The position numbers and the translations under genes were made by a program. DNA of 41,989 nt from an uncultured Eubacteriales bacterium (GTDB lineage: Bacteria > Bacillota > Clostridia > Christensenellales > Pumilibacteraceae), in assembly GCA_900543755.1 (NCBI GenBank), contig UQSP01000012.1:1-41989 (forward strand), read 5' to 3'. The notes beneath the pieces are model-generated. The model saw only the letters and a program-made list of their open reading frames with translations. It did not search any database and was not told the DNA's origin. How positions within the stretch are numbered: position 1 is the stretch's first letter; each line of letters begins with the position of its first letter. This document shows, one piece after another, positions 7,583 through 16,384 of the stretch.

Positions 7583-9196
7583 TCATGGCATACGGCTTCT
7601 TAAACGGTCGTTGTCGTCATAATCCTGTTTTCCGACAAGGTCCGCTATAAGTTTTTTCGTCTCCTCTATATCGTAGGTCTCTATCCTCAGGAGAAGAGTA
7701 TCGCCTTCTTTCAGCACCTTATCGCCGTCTTTATCCATGCGCGCGTCGGTGGAAAAGTTTTTACCCGCGCGCACAACCGTCATGACATGACACGACGGCG
7801 GCCAGAAAATATCGCGGGTAGTTTTGCCTATGACGAATGCGCCTTTACGGACAACCGCTTCCATATCCGCAATACGCGGAACTTCGTCCTTGTGCATGAC
7901 TTTCAGCTTACGCTCCAGCACCACTTCGTAAAGCGGTTTAACGCCCAGAATTTCCATAAGCACAAAAGATATAAGCACGCCCAATGCGGCAAACAAAATA
8001 TTGTTAAATCCCGAAAAAGCCTCTATAAAAAACACTATTGCGGTTATGGGCGCCCTTAGCGTTGCGCCGAGGAAAGAAGCGATGGTAACTGTGACTATTA
8101 CGGAATAATATTCGGAAGGCACGCCCGTAAGCAGCATAAGCTCGGCCAGAAGCCCGCCGGTAAGCGCGCCTATCGTCAATATGGGAATAAAAAGTCCGCC
8201 CGTAGCGCCCGCGCCGCCGCACAGTATGATAAGAATTATTTTAACCGCAAGCAACGTTAAAATAATGTACCACAAATATTCGCGTATCATTATTCCTTCT
8301 ATCACGGAGTGGCCGCTGCCCACCGCGGAAGGAAGCAAAAGTCCCACCAAGCCTATAAGCACGAATAAAAAAATCAGTTTTACTTCAATCGACACGGCTT
8401 TTATTTTTTCGCTTAACAGTTTATACATAAGCGTAAAGCCTTTGATAAACAGTAAAGCTATAATGCCCGCGCCCACTCCCGAAACGATTGCCATCCAGCA
8501 CAAATTTACAGGCACCGACGGGAAAGCCGTCAGCGAAAACATGGCGGTAGTTCTTCCGAAAATTATGGAAAGGGCTTCGGCGGTAAGCGAAGCAAAAACC
8601 ACGGACGAAAGCGCGACCATAAGTATCATGGGCGAAAAACGCTTGTGCACTTCTTCCAAAGCGAAAATTATTCCCGTTGCCGGCGCACCCGTTGCGACCG
8701 CGAAACCCGCCGCCGCGCCGCCCGTCATTACGTATCTGTCCCAAGCGGGAGTGCGATTGAAAAGGTTGTTTGTGCCGCGGCCCAGCGCAGTACCGATAAG
8801 AACTGACGGGCCCTCGTTTCCAAGCGGCAATCCCGTAAAAAACGCGATGTAGCTGTTGACAATCATGCTTAAAAACGTACGCAGCCATTTAAATGTAATA
8901 AGTCCGCGCAATATACCCTCGGCAGTGGGAATACCGCCGCCGCTGACGGCAGGCGCGTCCTTTATGAAAAACGCCATGATAAGCGCAAGTCCCACCAAGC
9001 CTATAAGCATTACGGGTATGAAAACGGGCTGCGAATAAACAAAAGCATAAATCGAACCCGATAATTCCGCAATAAATTCTGCGCCCCACTTATAGAAAAA
9101 TATCAACGCACCCGTAAAGACTCCCGCAAGTCCGCTTATCACGAAACCGGGAAGTATTATGTTTTTAATATAAGTCCCGCGTGAGGATAATCCCAT
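7583..9196 (-). CDS. CLC family chloride channel/H+ antiporter with TrkA-C-like domain
   Basis: A 537-residue membrane protein. The first about 425 residues form the CLC fold with the three selectivity motifs: GGGIP (86-90, normally GSGIP), GNEGP (126-130, normally G[K/R]EGP) and GGLFIP. The gating glutamate (Glu128) is kept, which in the family goes with Cl-/H+ exchange rather than a plain channel. The selectivity Ser is Gly and the basic residue before Glu is Asn, so the preferred anion may differ. After the last helix, residues about 440-522 look like a TrkA-C/RCK-C domain (KGAFVIGKTTRDI, LKEGDTLLLR), a ligand-binding regulatory module seen on some CLC proteins. Role: anion movement or acid/osmotic homeostasis at the plasma membrane. 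ATG follows GAGGTG. Own promoter and terminator. Confidence 0.93.
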   Translation of the reverse strand: MGLSSRGTYIKNIILPGFVISGLAGVFTGALIFFYKWGAEFIAELSGSIYAFVYSQPVFIPVMLIGLVGLALIMAFFIKDAPAVSGGGIPTAEGILRGLITFKWLRTFLSMIVNSYIAFFTGLPLGNEGPSVLIGTALGRGTNNLFNRTPAWDRYVMTGGAAAGFAVATGAPATGIIFALEEVHKRFSPMILMVALSSVVFASLTAEALSIIFGRTTAMFSLTAFPSVPVNLCWMAIVSGVGAGIIALLFIKGFTLMYKLLSEKIKAVSIEVKLIFLFVLIGLVGLLLPSAVGSGHSVIEGIMIREYLWYIILTLLAVKIILIILCGGAGATGGLFIPILTIGALTGGLLAELMLLTGVPSEYYSVIVTVTIASFLGATLRAPITAIVFFIEAFSGFNNILFAALGVLISFVLMEILGVKPLYEVVLERKLKVMHKDEVPRIADMEAVVRKGAFVIGKTTRDIFWPPSCHVMTVVRAGKNFSTDARMDKDGDKVLKEGDTLLLRIETYDIEETKKLIADLVGKQDYDDNDRLRSRMP

Positions 9197-9213
9197 TAAA
9201 ACACCTCTTCAAA

Positions 9214-9243
9214 TAAAAAACCGCGGAAAAATACTATTCCCGC
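9214..9243 (-). promoter_or_regulatory. Hairpin with U-tract in the short CLC leader
   Basis: Arms 9223-9229 and 9237-9243 form a 7-base-pair stem (one G-U pair) followed on the minus strand by seven T (9220-9214), directly before the ribosome site. It looks like a small terminator or 5'-protecting hairpin inside a leader of only about 50 bases. Confidence 0.45.
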
Positions 9244-9252
9244 AGTAAAAAT

Positions 9253-9281
9253 ATTATAACTCCATATTTATGCGTTTGCAA
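9253..9281 (-). promoter_or_regulatory. Promoter of the CLC gene
   Basis: TTGCAA (9281-9276), 17-base spacer and perfect TATAAT (9258-9253). The predicted start is about 9246. Confidence 0.75.
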
Positions 9282-9431
9282 CCGTTTTGAAGCAAAAAAA
9301 TTGACGTCGTGACTTTAAGGACAAAATTTTTTGTTTTTTTTACATAATGACATCGATAAATTTTTATTGTTACGCACCGATTAAAAACGCAACTGCGAAA
9401 GTTTTACATCTGCCGCTTAAAAGCCGTTTGT

Positions 9432-10472
9432 TTATACGTCCGCGCGCTGTCCGTACCCCAGCCAGAATCTCGTCAGCGAATACAGGTCTATCCATATTTC
9501 GCCGTTGCCGTCCACCTGACTTTCGTCAAAAATAAGCTGTAATCCAATGTGAAGATGAGGCTTTGTCTTCATGTTGACGTTTTCTTTCGTCGAGTAACCC
9601 GTGACTCCAAGATAGCCTATGGGCTGCCCTGCCTGTACGGTAACTCCCTTTTCTATCCCGTCGAAAAACGGCTTGTCCTTTCTTAAATGCGCGTAATAGT
9701 AGTATCTTTTCTTGTCCGCAGACCTTATTCCCACGCGCCAGCCGCCGTAACGGTTCCAACCGCATTCGACCACTTCTCCGCCCTCGACGGCGACGACGGG
9801 CGTACCCACGCTGCCCATAATGTCGTGCCCGAGATGTCTGCGCTTAAAGCCGTAGCTTCTCGCGTTGCCGAAGTCGTCGTAATGCGAAAACCAGTGCCCG
9901 CGCGCAAGCGGAAAATAAGCCGTAAGTCCGTTAGTCCCGTCGGCGCGCTCGCCGAAGCTGCCACCGAAAATCGCCTTGTAACAGTTGCGGTAATAATCGA
10001 AATATTTATTTTCGCCAAGCGCCTCGCTGACCGTAATTTTTTCCTCCTTAAGTTCATCGGCAAGACTGATAAGCCGTTTATTGTCGCGCTTGACCTCAAA
10101 AGAATTTCCGTTTTTGCAAGCTAAATATGCAAGAGCGTCAATAAAATCAAATTGAGAAGTACCTTCCGCCAGTGCGGATTTGTAAAGCTCGTAATTTTTT
10201 TTAAGCACCTCGTAAGGGACTTTAAAATCCACCCATTTAATAAAGTCGTTGTTCTTTTCCTTATCTGCGCCGTCGTCGGATAAAACGGAAACGTTTTCCT
10301 CTTTTAAAACCGATTGCGGTAACAAGTTATCGGCTTTATAATTGTTTTCAGTCGTTTCGGTTTGGTGAGTGAACGTCGCCTCGTCCGATTTTCGGTTTAA
10401 GGAGTCATTCACATTTAAAGCGGGCGCCAGAGCGAAAGCCAAAGCGCATAAAGCGGTAATCAAAAGTTTCAT
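9432..10472 (-). CDS. Exported M23 (LytM-type) peptidoglycan endopeptidase
   Basis: Residues 1-19 form a signal peptide. Residues 20-190 are an unassigned, charged N-terminal region. The C-terminal zinc peptidase domain of M23 starts near residue 195 with YDDFGNARSYGFKRRHLGHD; His213 and Asp217 form the HxxxD ligand pair, His262 lies in YYYYAHL, and HLHIG gives His306 and His308. All zinc and catalytic histidines are present, so the enzyme should cut peptide cross-links in the wall or act on a partner. Length 346. There is no recognisable ribosome site; instead TATATT (10484-10479) ends 6 bases before the ATG, which suggests a leaderless or near-leaderless mRNA or a start further down. It lies between the CLC gene and the sugar operon, with no shared transcript evident. 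Confidence 0.9.
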   Translation of the reverse strand: MKLLITALCALAFALAPALNVNDSLNRKSDEATFTHQTETTENNYKADNLLPQSVLKEENVSVLSDDGADKEKNNDFIKWVDFKVPYEVLKKNYELYKSALAEGTSQFDFIDALAYLACKNGNSFEVKRDNKRLISLADELKEEKITVSEALGENKYFDYYRNCYKAIFGGSFGERADGTNGLTAYFPLARGHWFSHYDDFGNARSYGFKRRHLGHDIMGSVGTPVVAVEGGEVVECGWNRYGGWRVGIRSADKKRYYYYAHLRKDKPFFDGIEKGVTVQAGQPIGYLGVTGYSTKENVNMKTKPHLHIGLQLIFDESQVDGNGEIWIDLYSLTRFWLGYGQRADV

Positions 10473-10567
10473 AAGTTTAATATACCCGAAATCGCGGTAT
10501 ATTTATGTACGAAAATCACATATATTATACATAAAAAACAACAGCACAGTTAATCCGATACTTCTGC

Positions 10568-10657
10568 ATCGTTTCAGGAAAAAACGTCAAACCTTTACGG
10601 CGTTTCCCCTTTAGGGACGCAGGCTTAGGATTTACTGAAGTCTGAAACGATTTTTTG
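10568..10657 (+). ncRNA. Candidate structured RNA or complex hairpin with U-tract
   Basis: ATCGTTTCAG (10568-10577) and CTGAAACGAT (10642-10651) are perfect 10-base complementary arms closing about 64 bases. An inner hairpin with GCGT/ACGC and CCC/GGG pairing sits near 10600-10620. A run of T follows the closing arm on the plus strand (10651-10656), as in RNAs ending with a terminator stem. No convincing plus-strand promoter was seen and no known family was recognised. Confidence 0.3.
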
Positions 10658-10698
10658 CCGCCGACATACTCCTGCAAAAGTTTTTGTCAATAACAAAA

Positions 10699-10740
10699 TA
10701 AACAAACAGAGCCTTTCGGATAAAAGACTCTGTTTGTTTT
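10699..10740 (-). terminator. Terminator of the sugar-oxidation operon
   Basis: Complementary arms (about 10700-10711 and 10728-10739) with a 16-base loop. T-rich flanks on both strands allow termination of the minus-strand operon 15 bases after the thuA-like stop. Confidence 0.75.
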
Positions 10741-10754
10741 TAATAACCGTAAGT

Positions 10755-11483
10755 TCAGATTTTTTCGGGCGGCTCGGGCACGTGTACGCTTTTTATTTTT
10801 TCGTCAAGCACTTTAAACGAGGGCGCAACGTAATCGATAGCGTTGAGAATAACCGTCTGCACGTCCTTTATCTTGTAGGTAGGCAAAGTTTCGTGACCGG
10901 GACGGAAATAAAAAATCTTGCCGTAGCCGCGCTTGAAAACGCACCCCGAACGCATTACCTCTCCGCCGCGGAACCAGCTTATAAACACCAGCTCGTCGGG
11001 CGCGGGAATGGAAAACTGCTCGCCGTACATTTCCTCGTGCGGAATGTCGATATATTTGCCAAGGCCTTTAGCTACGGGATGAGCGGGTTCGATTACCCAG
11101 ACGCGCTCGTTTTCGCCCATTTCACGCCAGGCAAGCGCACCGCTCGTACCAAGAAGCCGTTGCATGGGACGCGATTCGTGCGCGGAGTGCAAAGGCACAA
11201 AACCCATGCCGCGATTGACGTAGTCCACGACCGTTTCCACAACCGAAGGATTAACCGATCCGTGATACCAATGTCCCCACCATAAGAGAACGTCGGTATT
11301 CTTCAGAATTTCCTCCGTAAGCGCACTGCCGTCGTCGTCTTTGTCGTGGACAATCATGGTAACGTCGTGACCCGCTTCCTCGATAAAGCTTTTAAGGCAC
11401 GCATTCATTCCCTCGGGATAAGACTTTAACGCCTCTTCGCCGTCCATACTTGCATTATGCTCTGTAAAAATAGTAACTCTCAT
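10755..11483 (-). CDS. ThuA-like domain protein
   Basis: A 242-residue cytosolic protein of the ThuA family, a class I glutamine-amidotransferase-like fold. Diagnostic parts are VTIFTEHN at strand 1, TDVLLWWGHWYHG (residues about 63-75), VVDYVNRGMGFVPLHSAHES and a C-terminal RGYGKIFYFRPGHETLPTY block. In rhizobia thuA accompanies thuB in trehalose breakdown through a keto-sugar, and ThuA-like genes commonly travel with Gfo/Idh/MocA oxidoreductases and sugar isomerase TIM barrels, as here. The exact reaction is not established; it is probably a keto-sugar isomerase or hydrolase-like step. It is the last gene of the operon, starting 4 bases after the preceding stop, with only a weak and distant AAAGGA, so translation is likely coupled. 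Confidence 0.9.
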   Translation of the reverse strand: MRVTIFTEHNASMDGEEALKSYPEGMNACLKSFIEEAGHDVTMIVHDKDDDGSALTEEILKNTDVLLWWGHWYHGSVNPSVVETVVDYVNRGMGFVPLHSAHESRPMQRLLGTSGALAWREMGENERVWVIEPAHPVAKGLGKYIDIPHEEMYGEQFSIPAPDELVFISWFRGGEVMRSGCVFKRGYGKIFYFRPGHETLPTYKIKDVQTVILNAIDYVAPSFKVLDEKIKSVHVPEPPEKI

Positions 11484-11487
11484 AATA

Positions 11488-12270
11488 TTATAAAATGAAA
11501 TCCTTTATGAATTTTGCGGTAAAATCAACGCCTTTTTTGCCAAGTTCGCCTTGCCATGTTGCGGAATGCGGCTCAATACTGAGGTCGCCGTTATATTTGC
11601 GCGCGTAAAGTATTGCAAAAAGGGAACGCCATTTTATATCATCCATGCCTGCGGGGGGATCGTCCACATTGTTTTTGCCTGCGTGAACCGTACCCTTTAT
11701 GTGAACCAGCGATACGCGATTGCACCAGTCGGAAAGTTCCGCAAGGTAGTCGCCGCCGCGGTTATAAGAATGCGACGGATCGAATTTAATCCACAGGTCT
11801 TTAAGCTCGCCCATGACCACTTCCCACTCGCGGGGACTTACGACAAAGTTGTTCCAGCTGCAGTTCTGAACGGAAACTTTGACGCCGGACCCTTCCGCCC
11901 TTTTGATGAGCCGGGAGAAGAAGGACAAGGCGTTGACGTAGTTCTTGTAAAGACTGATGCTTTCGTCGTAGTTTATACCGCAGACGAAAGTCTTTGCACC
12001 CACGTTCATAGCAGTGTCCAGCAATTTAAAGTAACTGTCCGCGCGGTCGGAAACGATTTTGCCGTTTTCCTGAACGTCGTGATTCCACCTGCCTATGGAA
12101 GAAACGTCTATTCCCGTGCGCGCAATGTTCTCCTTGATGGATTTTTCGGCGGCGGAGCAAGCCTCGGCTTCACTCTGATAATTGCAGCAAATCTCCATAA
12201 ATTCAAGTCCGGAGCTTTTTACAAGGTCAAAGCCTGCGGCGTCGTATTTACAAATTCTGCCTAAACGCAT
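11488..12270 (-). CDS. Sugar phosphate isomerase/epimerase family TIM barrel (1)
   Basis: A 260-residue xylose-isomerase-like/AP-endonuclease-2 barrel. Metal and active-site residues typical of the superfamily are visible: WIKFDPSHSY, LVHIKG and LSIEPHSA, giving Asp, His, His and Glu. The longer frame begins with a TTG at 12291, but an AAAGGAG site (12286-12280) lies downstream of that and 9 bases before the ATG at 12270, which I take as the start. Members act as epimerases, isomerases or, in glycoside pathways, lyases on keto-sugars. Substrate unknown. It is fifth gene of the operon and quite different in sequence from the two other barrels in it, so the three probably carry out successive steps. 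Confidence 0.88.
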   Translation of the reverse strand: MRLGRICKYDAAGFDLVKSSGLEFMEICCNYQSEAEACSAAEKSIKENIARTGIDVSSIGRWNHDVQENGKIVSDRADSYFKLLDTAMNVGAKTFVCGINYDESISLYKNYVNALSFFSRLIKRAEGSGVKVSVQNCSWNNFVVSPREWEVVMGELKDLWIKFDPSHSYNRGGDYLAELSDWCNRVSLVHIKGTVHAGKNNVDDPPAGMDDIKWRSLFAILYARKYNGDLSIEPHSATWQGELGKKGVDFTAKFIKDFIL

Positions 12271-12301
12271 AGAATAACTCTCCTTTAACAACCTTTAAGC
12301 A

Positions 12302-13387
12302 TTACTTGAAGTAGTAGGGCTTGCCGGTCTTCTGAGATTCGTAAATGCCTTCGAGAATACGGGTTACGCAAGCAGCCTGCTCGGCGGTGACGTAAAGCTG
12401 ACCCTTGCCGAGGATTGCATTGATAAAGCAAGCCGCTTCAAGGTCGCGGGGCTCGCCGTTAGCGCCCTCGAAGAAATCGACTTTGCCCGCGGTGAGGTTG
12501 GGCTCGGTAATAACCTGTCTGCCCGCCTCGACGCTGTTAAGGCGCAGCTTACCCATTGCAGGCATATCCGCGCCGCCCTTGTCGCCGCAGATAAGAGTAA
12601 CAGCCTCTTTCGCGTCGATATAGTTAAGCGCCCAGCTGGAGCGGAGGTTGATTGTAGCGCCGTTTTTCATAACGATGAAACCGAAAGCGGCGTCTTCTGC
12701 GGTAAACGCCTCGGTATCCCAATCGCCCCAGGCATTGCCCGTTTCGGTCTGCTTGTTGAGTTTGTGATAGGTTTTGCCCACGCAGTAATCAGGCTCGTAA
12801 TTGTTCATCATGAACAGGGTAAGGTCAAGTGCGTGAGTGCCGATATCGATAAGCGGACCGCCGCCCTGTTTCTTCTCGTCGATGAACACGCCCCAGGTGG
12901 GAACGGCACGACGACGGATTGCGGTTGCCTCGGCATAATAAATCTCGCCGAACTTATCCGCGTCTGCAAGTTTTTTAAGATACAGGCTGTCCTGACGGAA
13001 ACGGTTCTGATATCCGATGGTAAGCAATTTGCCCGACTTGTCGCGCGCTTCTATCATCTTTTTGGCTTCTTCGTAATTCATAGCCATGGGCTTTTCGCAC
13101 ATGACGTGTTTGCCCGCGTTAAGCGCGTCAACTGTTATACGGCAATGTTCGCTGTTGTGGGTAAGCACGAGTACTGCGTCGATGCTTTTATCCTTAAGAA
13201 GTTCCTTGTAGTCGGTATAAGTCTTGCACTCGGGCGTACCGAAATCCTTTTTGGCTTTTTCGGCGCGTTCGGGAACGATGTCGCAGAAAGCAACCATTTC
13301 CGAATGGGGATTAGCCTTATGCGCGGGCATGTGTTTTCCGTTTGCGATACCGCCGCAGCCGATAACGCCTATTCTTACTTTTTCCAT
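12302..13387 (-). CDS. Gfo/Idh/MocA family NAD(P)-dependent oxidoreductase (1)
   Basis: A 361-residue enzyme with an N-terminal Rossmann domain (GVIGCGGIANGKHMPAH, residues 7-23), the CEKPMAMN motif with the catalytic lysine of EKP near residue 97, and the C-terminal signature GGGPLIDIGTHALDLT with the conserved Asp and His. The family oxidises or reduces a hydroxyl on sugars and inositols (for example inositol 2-dehydrogenase or glucoside 3-dehydrogenase). The preferred cofactor and substrate cannot be read. CAAGGAG ribosome site; follows the second barrel gene by 50 bases. Together with the other oxidoreductase of this operon it could oxidise and later re-reduce the same sugar, recycling the cofactor. 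Confidence 0.95.
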   Translation of the reverse strand: MEKVRIGVIGCGGIANGKHMPAHKANPHSEMVAFCDIVPERAEKAKKDFGTPECKTYTDYKELLKDKSIDAVLVLTHNSEHCRITVDALNAGKHVMCEKPMAMNYEEAKKMIEARDKSGKLLTIGYQNRFRQDSLYLKKLADADKFGEIYYAEATAIRRRAVPTWGVFIDEKKQGGGPLIDIGTHALDLTLFMMNNYEPDYCVGKTYHKLNKQTETGNAWGDWDTEAFTAEDAAFGFIVMKNGATINLRSSWALNYIDAKEAVTLICGDKGGADMPAMGKLRLNSVEAGRQVITEPNLTAGKVDFFEGANGEPRDLEAACFINAILGKGQLYVTAEQAACVTRILEGIYESQKTGKPYYFK

Positions 13388-13437
13388 AATGTTTTTATCT
13401 CCTTGAATTTTTTATCGGGTTTATCCCGTAAACTGAC

Positions 13438-14187
13438 TTAGTATTTTGCCGCGAATTCTTTCATTTTATCGCAGCTCTTCTTCAAATATTCGGACACTTC
13501 GCAGGGGAATCCTTCCACTTCGAGAATGAACAGGTTTATTCCCATTTGTTTTGCAAGTTTAATGGCTTTTTCGCAATCGCTTTTTCCTTCGCCCACTATG
13601 GCGTTGGGGTACTCGCGCGCCTCGGTTTTCGTGCGCTTATCCATTTCCTTGATATGCACTGCGGAAAGCGCTTTGCCGTACTTTTTCATAAGCTCCAAGG
13701 GCGACTTTCCTGCGGCAACCGCCCAGAAAATATCCAGTTCCGACGTAAAGCCGTCGACCGCCGAAATAAGCTCGTACACCTTATCGCCGCCGTTTGTGAA
13801 TTCATGCGCATGGTTATGGTAGCCGAACACGATACCGCGCTCGTCCAGTAATTTTTTTACGCGCCTTATTTTCTCCGTCAGCTCGTTAAACTTTTCGCCG
13901 CACATATCCTCGTAATTGCACCAGGGAATGTAAACGTATTTTATACCGATTGCGTCTATGTACGGAAGCTGAAGTTCTATACTGTCTATGCCGATGTGCG
14001 CGGAAATTCCCGTAAGATTGTTGGCTTTCAGCAGCTTGGCGACTTCCTGAGGAGTATAGTCGTAAAATCCGGCAAACTCCACGCAGTCGTAGCCTGCCTC
14101 CTTAATGGTTTTAAGCATCTCGGGGAAACCCTTGGTTTTTATTTCCTCGCGGACGGAATAAAGCTGAATACCGAATATGTCTTTCAT
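13438..14187 (-). CDS. Sugar phosphate isomerase/epimerase family TIM barrel (2)
   Basis: A 249-residue xylose-isomerase-like barrel starting MKDIFGIQLYSVREE, an opening typical of the subgroup found beside Gfo/Idh/MocA genes. Conserved positions include FGYHNHAHEF, SELDIFWAVAAG, VHIKEMD and FILEVEG, which supply the metal-binding Glu, Asp, His and Glu of the fold. A GTG at 14202 would add five residues, but the ATG at 14187 comes directly after GGTGGGTG and the upstream stop (TAATCATG), so I take it as the start with translational coupling. Probable role: isomerisation, epimerisation or elimination on a keto-sugar. Substrate not known. Confidence 0.9.
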   Translation of the reverse strand: MKDIFGIQLYSVREEIKTKGFPEMLKTIKEAGYDCVEFAGFYDYTPQEVAKLLKANNLTGISAHIGIDSIELQLPYIDAIGIKYVYIPWCNYEDMCGEKFNELTEKIRRVKKLLDERGIVFGYHNHAHEFTNGGDKVYELISAVDGFTSELDIFWAVAAGKSPLELMKKYGKALSAVHIKEMDKRTKTEAREYPNAIVGEGKSDCEKAIKLAKQMGINLFILEVEGFPCEVSEYLKKSCDKMKEFAAKY

Positions 14188-14189
14188 GA

Positions 14190-15155
14190 TTACACCCACC
14201 ACATCTCGCCGGCTTTTTCGGCGATTATTTTGTCTTTAAGGAAATTAACGGCTTTTTCCAGTCCTTCTTTGGGCGACATAAGGCTGTCCTCATGCTCGAT
14301 GGAGATGCTGTCGTCGTAACCCGCGACTTTAAGCGCGCTTATTATCTTCTTCCAGGTAATATCGTCCGTGCCGTATCCCATCGTGCGGAACACCCAGGAG
14401 CGCTCCGCCACGTTGCCGTAAGGCTTGGTATCCAGAACGCCGTTTACGCGGACGTTCTGCGCGTTAAGGCAGGTGTCTTTTGCGTGGAAATAGTAAATGG
14501 CGTCCTTGAGCTCGCGAATGACTTCCACGATATCCATGCCCTGCCATATAAGGTGCGAGGGGTCGAGGTTTGCGCCCACCATGGGCCCTACCGCTTTTCT
14601 GAGACGCAGACAGGTTTCGGGATTGTAAACGCAGAAACCGGGGTGCATTTCGAGTGCGATTTTCTTCACTCCGTTTTCGGCAGCGAATTTAACCGCCTTT
14701 TTCCAGTAAGGAATAAGCACTTTATTCCACTGATAATCCAGTACGTCGCGGTATTCGTTGGGCCAGGCGCAAGTCACCCACGAAGGCTGCTGCGCTTTTT
14801 TGTCGGAGCCGGGGCAACCCGAAAAAGTGACGATTCGCTCTACTCCTATTTGTCCCGCAAGCACGCACGCCGCCTCGAAATCCGCCTCGAAAGACGCAGC
14901 GATTTCCTTGTTGGGATGCACGCAGTTGCCGTGAACGGACAGCGCGGAAATTTCCATGTCGTACTTTTTGAACGTTTCGACCAGTTCGTCGCGTTTCGCC
15001 TTGTCGGCAACCAATACTTTCGCGTCCGCATGTTTTGTCCCCGGATAGCCGCCCACGCCCAGCTCGAACTGGGGAACCCCTATGGATTTGAGGTATTTGA
15101 GGCTTTCGTCAAGACTCATTCCGCCCAAAACTCCGCTTACTACGCTTAACTTCAT
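14190..15155 (-). CDS. Sugar phosphate isomerase/epimerase family TIM barrel (3)
   Basis: A 321-residue member of the same superfamily, longer than the other two. It begins MKLSVVSGVLGG and carries KIALEMHPGF, GANLDPSHLIWQGMD, YYFHAKD and SISIEHEDS, the usual Glu, Asp-His, His and Glu metal-binding set. A SWVTCAWPNEYRD insertion near residue 125 and the DTKPYGNVAERSWVFRTMGYG segment are typical of the inositol/keto-glycoside-associated group in my memory. A GGAGG site is present before the ATG. It is second in the operon, 94 bases after the first oxidoreductase. Predicted cytosolic sugar-converting enzyme; reaction unproven. Confidence 0.92.
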   Translation of the reverse strand: MKLSVVSGVLGGMSLDESLKYLKSIGVPQFELGVGGYPGTKHADAKVLVADKAKRDELVETFKKYDMEISALSVHGNCVHPNKEIAASFEADFEAACVLAGQIGVERIVTFSGCPGSDKKAQQPSWVTCAWPNEYRDVLDYQWNKVLIPYWKKAVKFAAENGVKKIALEMHPGFCVYNPETCLRLRKAVGPMVGANLDPSHLIWQGMDIVEVIRELKDAIYYFHAKDTCLNAQNVRVNGVLDTKPYGNVAERSWVFRTMGYGTDDITWKKIISALKVAGYDDSISIEHEDSLMSPKEGLEKAVNFLKDKIIAEKAGEMWWV

Positions 15156-15249
15156 CTTTAATTCCTCCGATTTATTATTTCTTAAGCTTCGCCCTTTTCC
15201 CGTGTAATTCTGTCAGGCACGGACAAAAGAGCAAAGCGGTGTTACGATA

Positions 15250-16320
15250 TTAAACTCTTTCCGTGATTACGCGGTTTTCGCGGGCGGACTTTTTAGCAAG
15301 CTCCATAATCTTAAACACGCGCATCACTTCTTCCTTTCTGACGATTGTAGGCTCGCCCTTAATTACCGCGTCCATAAAGTTGCGGTAAAACGCGTTTTTA
15401 TCGCCGCGCACGATTTCGGGCGGGAACTCCTCCACGGTTTCGCTGCGGCGCGCCGCCATGGTTTTGGTAAAGCCGTTACCCGCGTTTACGCCCTCCAGTT
15501 TGTCGTCCACGCGCTGAATGCAACGCACGACTCTTCCTTCCACGTTGTCGCGGCGCCAGTTAGTAATGGTTGCGGTACCGTCCGTGCCGTAAACCTGCCA
15601 GCGGGGAAGCTCTATAAAAGTATTGGTGTCCACGACGATACGGTAGATAAGACCGTCCTCGAACTTGACTTCCAGATCGAAGCCGTCGTCCACTTCCTCG
15701 CCCGCGATATAAGAATAATCGCAATATACGGATTTAACGGGAGATTTGACGAACTGAAGCATCTGGTCGATGAGATGGACGCCCCAGTCCAGCATCATGC
15801 CGCCGCCCTGACGCTCTACCCTTCTCCAGGCGCCGGGTATGCCGTTAGACCCCATTACGCGCGACTCGATGCGATAAACTTTGCCCACGGTTTGCTTTTC
15901 GTACATATTCCTGACGGTGAGATAATCGTCGTCCCAACGTCTGTTCTGATGCGGGGAAAACACTACGCCCGCCTTTTTAGCGGCTTCGTACATCTTTTCG
16001 GTTTCCTCGCTTGAAAGCGCGGCGGGTTTTTCCACTATGATATTTTTGCCGCACTCCGCCGCCTTAAGAACGTAAGGAAGATGCGAATCGTTGGGAGTGG
16101 CGACAAGCACTATCTTAATGCTGTCGTCCTTCCATATTTCGTCCGCGCTGTCAAAATTTTTAAGTCCCAGCTCCGCTGCGAAGGCTTTTCTTTCAGGGTT
16201 TATGTCGTATACGCCCGCGATTTCCAGTTTTTCGGGATAATCGCTGTCGTTAAGCCGCTGAATTATGTACTTCTTGTGGTTGTTGCCCATGCCGCCGTAG
16301 CCGATAATTGCTATTTTCAT
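15250..16320 (-). CDS. Gfo/Idh/MocA family NAD(P)-dependent oxidoreductase (2)
   Basis: A 356-residue oxidoreductase and first gene of the operon. The Rossmann motif GYGGMGNNHKKY lies at residues 7-18, VEKPAALS contains the catalytic lysine, and GGGMMLDWGVHLIDQM is the active-site signature in the C-terminal domain. The frame is open to 16431, but AGAAGGAAG lies just before the ATG at 16320 and the Rossmann fold starts there, so the extra 37 codons are rejected. The fold and context suggest initial oxidation of a sugar, glycoside or inositol hydroxyl. It is transcribed away from the AraC regulator across a 175-base spacer that should hold its promoter, although no clear minus-strand -35/-10 was found. 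Confidence 0.94.
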   Translation of the reverse strand: MKIAIIGYGGMGNNHKKYIIQRLNDSDYPEKLEIAGVYDINPERKAFAAELGLKNFDSADEIWKDDSIKIVLVATPNDSHLPYVLKAAECGKNIIVEKPAALSSEETEKMYEAAKKAGVVFSPHQNRRWDDDYLTVRNMYEKQTVGKVYRIESRVMGSNGIPGAWRRVERQGGGMMLDWGVHLIDQMLQFVKSPVKSVYCDYSYIAGEEVDDGFDLEVKFEDGLIYRIVVDTNTFIELPRWQVYGTDGTATITNWRRDNVEGRVVRCIQRVDDKLEGVNAGNGFTKTMAARRSETVEEFPPEIVRGDKNAFYRNFMDAVIKGEPTIVRKEEVMRVFKIMELAKKSARENRVITERV

Positions 16321-16384
16321 AATGCTTCCTTCTGAAATGTTTAATTTTTGAAGCAAGATGCGCCGGAAAATAATTTCCGCCCTA

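Noticed and set aside
9223..9281. Fluoride (crcB-type) riboswitch before the CLC gene
   Set aside because: The leader is only about 50 bases with one simple hairpin and lacks the conserved GGNGAUG core and pseudoknot elements.
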